From Bryum argenteum (taxonomy: Eukaryota; Streptophyta; Bryopsida; Bryales; Bryaceae), in the NCBI GenBank assembly GCA_037043015.1, contig CM073321.1, positions 15,187,001-15,251,000 on the forward strand: a DNA stretch of 64,000 nucleotides, in the 5' to 3' direction. The position numbers and the translations under genes are program-made. A model generated the notes under the pieces. That model saw nothing but the letters and a program-made list of their open reading frames with translations. It ran no database searches and was not told the origin of the DNA. Positions 60,420 through 64,000 of the stretch are shown piece after piece. Within the stretch, counting starts at the first letter, position 1. Each line of letters begins with the position of its first letter.

Positions 60420-61617
60420 ACAATATCCATAAGTGTCAATGAGTGTCTTTAAAGCATTGAACAAATCAATAAGAAGACCAACATCACAAGACCAGAAGAG
60501 AAAGGAATTTCTCAGCCAGATATTACCTCCAACCCTCTTAATCATCTACATGTACGACCACCATGCCAAGTAAATTCATACACAACTGAATATTGTTACA
60601 CATCGTTTTGAATCATCATTAGCATGGCTCTTCTACATGGATCGATGTACACACACAATCACTAAAGTCTCGTGAATAATTGTAATTACTATAGTTCAAT
60701 TTCAAGGCACTATACTCAATGAGGAATCCTGTCAATGGTGGACTCACTTGTGGCAATTTGCAGGTGATTTTGAACAATTTCCACAGGGCAAAGCACGTCG
60801 AGTACAAGGAAATGGTAAGCCATTAATTTTCCTACGAGAAGAATAAGCTAATAGGTAGATATTCCAGAAATTGAAATATTCAGAGTTTATAGACTTCAGC
60901 TCTTAACCTCTAAACGCATTGACAATCGCATGTTGGGTCGGAAAGAGACGTTCGCATGGTGGGTCTCCTGCCCTCCCTTTCCCCTTCAAGAATTGTCAAC
61001 CAATTTTAAAACTTGAAAAGAAATTCGAAACTTGAAGAAGCAAATTTGAAACTTGAACCAGTGAATCCAAAACTTGAACCAACTTGGGTTTTCAATCAAT
61101 CAATGAACACAATTTTTATAATTCAGTTTTGTAAAACTGTAGAGCGTGGGTTATTGAATTTGTTGATGAGGTGGAGCGAAGATAGAATAAGCTCAAGGAA
61201 TCGTAGCAAAGAATTTCTACACAAACGAAATTCATTTGAAAACCCAAAATGCAAATTAATGAACCTTTAAACCTCTAGAATCAATTGATTGTAATGCGTT
61301 TCTATATTTTTAGCATTTGGTACCTGTTCAAATTTCACAAGAAGTTGAACTCGTGAATCACGAAAAGTGTGTAAACAAACAAAATTCATTTGAAAACCCA
61401 AACTGCAAAGCAATGAACCTTTCAACCTCTGAAATCAATTGATTGTAATGCGTTTCTATATTTTCAGTATTTGGTACCTGTTCAAATTTCACCGGGTGTT
61501 GAATCTCGTATATCACAAAAACTGTGTACACTTGGGGATTGTAAGAATTGTAACAACAACTTTGCACTTCCTTTCACACAAATTTTGATACCTTAGAATA
61601 CAATCGTTTGCTTGCTA
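60420..61617. repeat. Direct repeats, no recognisable gene
   Basis: A 155-bp phrase from AAATTCATTTGAAAACCCAA through CAATTGATTGTAATGCGTTT to CTGTTCAAATTTCAC occurs at about 61227 and 61380, and its first part also at about 59650. A short AAACTTGAA-spaced repeat is at 61010-61085. Confidence 0.75.
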
Positions 61618-64000
61618 CACTATAAGAAAACCATCGAATTTTAGACGTCTTAAGATTTGGGTTGATCACTTTTAAGATGTCTTGTTGTCTTGCAAAATGA
61701 AATTCCGGTACGGAGGTAGAAAGTAGCCCAATTGTAAAAAAAAAACATGATAATGGGCAGCGGTTTCTAGGAGGACAAAAAAAGAAACCTCATTCTTTTA
61801 AATACTCTTTTGTTATATGTGCATTATAAATTATTTTGTACAACTAAAAATATTGAAATATGAATTTCATCTTATTAATCTTGTAATTTCAGATTTTTCA
61901 TTGGTCCAATTTTTATAAAATTATTTATATATTATAATTTAATTTTAAATATATATAATATGAATATTTGAGAATTTTTTAATAATAAATATTAATATAA
62001 TATTTAATAAAATAGAAATTTTAAAATATTTATAAATTAATATTAAAATATTAGAATATTATTATTCAATTATTATTTAATTAGTAAAATTATTTAGTTA
62101 GCAAATATAATTATTTAAATATATACGGCAATTTTCGCATATTTATGAACGAAATTATATGTGGATATTTCATTAATTTCATAATTTACAGCTATTTATC
62201 TATAAGATAAACAAAAGTCCATGTCGGACAAGAGTACATGTCATATAATGTCTATGCAGTGTCTTCGTAGACATTTATATAGATGTCTTATAAAACACCT
62301 TCGAAGACATTGTATTATTGGGATGATTCTCATCGACTTCAGTGGATGAACAGAGGCGGCTAGGGTTTGCTGCTGCCGCCATAGTTAGGTCATAAGACTT
62401 TTATGTAGAAGTAGAGGCGACACGAAGCTCATTTTTGCCTTCATTTTTAGAAGGAGTTAGTGTTTAGAGTGTAAAGGCTAGAGTTTGCTTCTTCATGTAG
62501 TTAGGGTTTGCTGCCACCGCGATAGTTAGGTCATGAGACCTTTAAGTGGAAGTAGAGGTTTGACAAAGCTCATTTCTACCTTACTTTTTCTGAGGAATTA
62601 GTGTTTGAAGTGTAGAGGATTTCAAAATTGTTCCATTCAGTTTAAAATTATTGTTAAGTACAATAAGAGAATAGTAGTTGTAGAGAGAGCCATGAAACTT
62701 GAGAGTTACTAGATTTCAAAAGCATCATGTACAAGAAACCCTAGAACTTGTAGTATTTGATTTTTTGTAGAAGAAACTCTAAAACTTGTTATGGAAGAAA
62801 CTCTATGACTTACAATATCTACCTTGTTGTGGAAAGAACTTTGAAGCTTGATTACTTGTGGTTGATAACTTGAAAATGTCATCAGATGTCTATGATAATG
62901 TCTGAAGGGATGTTTCAGAGCATGTTCATGAAGATCACTGAAAAGATGTCTAATTGTGTTGATTGAATTCTGTTTTGTAGGGTGTAACATGAGGGGTCTG
63001 GGTCCCCGTACGGTGGTAAGGAAAGCTTAAAGAACACATGAACATAGAAGAATTATGCTAAAGTAAGTGAGTTGCTGTTTTTCACAACTTTAGAGAGGCG
63101 GCAAAACACGATTTGAGGTCGCGGACAAATGTCTGCATGGATGTATATGACGTTGTTTTCAATGATGTTTTCATCATGACCTCACAAAAGCCTCTACAAA
63201 CCCCTTGATTAAATACAGCGATATTGACTTAATGAACATGTGCAGCGGCAGAACATGCACATGACCGTAGAGGTATCAACCGCAAGCGATGGTAGTAGAG
63301 GGACATCGTGGAGGGACATCGTCTTTGAAGACATCTTATGAAACATTTTGTGAAATATGTCAAACAACACCTCGAAAACATCCTCTCAGACATCTTCAAA
63401 ACCTCGTATAAGACATCTTATAAAACATTTTGTAAGACTGTAAACCGCCAAAACGGTTCACGCTTGTTCAAAACACTATCTACAAGCACTAGTATAATAT
63501 TTTTACGTTCAAAATCCCCAATTGGGGCATTTAGGATAATTCCTCCGGTTGCCGGAATTTCTACGATAATTGGAGGGATCTACTTAGATGGCCCGGTGGT
63601 TGTTATTCTATTCCAAATTAGTAATATTAAGTTGCGTCAAAGTTTCATGACATGTTTTAGTTATGTTTTACTGTTATAATATCATTCATAAATTGCTCAA
63701 GTTTCCTCCTAGTTAATAAGCTAGGGAATTGGTAAAACCCTGCGGATGAACTGTCGGATGAACAAAATTTCATCCGTGCAAAATGGATGAAACTCGCCCC
63801 ATCCAAGTCTCCAACTAGGGAGAGAGGGTGGGAGTTATTTGCATTGATTTGGTTGTTAGAATTTGCTTGTTGGTTGTTTGAATTTGCTTGTATGTTTGTT
63901 TGAATTTGCTTGTTTGATTATTTGAATTTGCTTGTTTGGTTGTTTGAATTTACTTGTGTGATTGGTTGAATTTACTTGTTGATGTTTAGTATTGCAATTC
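61618..64000. mobile_element. CACTA-like element, third copy, left end (continues past window)
   Basis: Starts CACTATAAGAAAACC at 61618. Subterminal GACATC/GATGTC words are dense at 62220-62310, 62870-62980 and 63110-63430. The text around 62345-62640 is the reverse complement of 15850-16120 in the second copy (shared CATAGTTAGGTCATAAGAC), so it is inverted relative to that copy. No intact transposase is seen before the window ends. Confidence 0.7.
63850..63985. repeat. Degenerate 20-25-bp tandem repeat
   Basis: TTTGAATTTGCTTGTTTG recurs six or seven times with small changes near the window end. Confidence 0.8.

Noticed and set aside
1-64000. CRISPR arrays, bacterial operons or phage modules
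   Set aside because: Introns, plant transposon superfamilies and TATA promoters show nuclear eukaryotic DNA; the ParB-like part is inside a spliced gene.
1-64000. tRNA, rRNA or other structured RNA genes
   Set aside because: I saw no cloverleaf with conserved arms or rRNA core on either strand; a covariance-model scan was not possible.

Overview
The window looks like a gene-poor, repeat-rich stretch of a plant nuclear genome. GT-AG introns, A+T-rich intergenic DNA and every main plant class II transposon superfamily (CACTA, hAT, MULE, PIF/Harbinger) are visible, plus LINE and gag remnants. Two fragments resemble conserved plant genes: WD40 exons like the ASG2/DCAF family, and a CCHC-knuckle plus KH-domain gene. 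I cannot name the species. Nothing indicates a bacterium, organelle or virus.

The central result is an element that appears complete, at 34791-53454 (18,664 bp). It begins CAGGGATGTCA, ends with the reverse complement TGACATCCCTG, and is flanked on both sides by the same 8 bp, TGTGTCGC (34783-34790 and 53455-53462). This is the signature of a hAT insertion. A BED/DUF659/hAT-dimerisation transposase lies just inside the left end. The rest is cargo: a 1,100-residue RING-H2 protein (minus), a gene with a Gly/Tyr/Asn/Gln-rich tail (plus) and a divergent protein-kinase-like gene (minus). The first two cargo proteins share an uncharacterised Cys/His domain, and a decayed copy of it lies outside the element at about 31905-32255. 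Each of the four genes has a G+C-rich block of degenerate GACCGGTCG/GATCGGTCGGCC words upstream; for the three cargo genes a TATA-like box sits between block and ATG. Promoter-side modules are duplicated between the RING gene and the next cargo gene.

Layout. 1-1003: end of a CACTA-like element. 1004-5012 (minus): multi-exon gene with a ParB-like segment and a DNA-methyltransferase-like segment, truncated in an exon by that CACTA element and carrying stops and a frameshift. 5222-6300: 412-bp tandem repeats with a 58-bp perfect palindrome. 7190-7570: minisatellite. 9368-13059: broken MULE with a SWIM motif. About 14320-14481: gag zinc knuckle. 14482-18620: second CACTA-like element. 18621-19300: LINE relic. 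22279-22975: two WD40 exons (minus). 25204-27788: CCHC/KH gene. 28233-29180: inverted repeat. 31905-32255: relic of the cargo domain. 34783-53462: giant hAT. 57826-60401: PIF/Harbinger transposase and its Myb/SANT-like partner, both damaged. 61618-64000: start of a third CACTA-like element.

Premature stops are almost all explainable by single C-to-T changes (CAG to TAG, CAA to TAA, CGA to TGA), as expected for methylated repeats. The RING and kinase-like frames are intact. All exon joins, domain names and element classes come from reading the sequence and from knowledge of these families; no database search was run.
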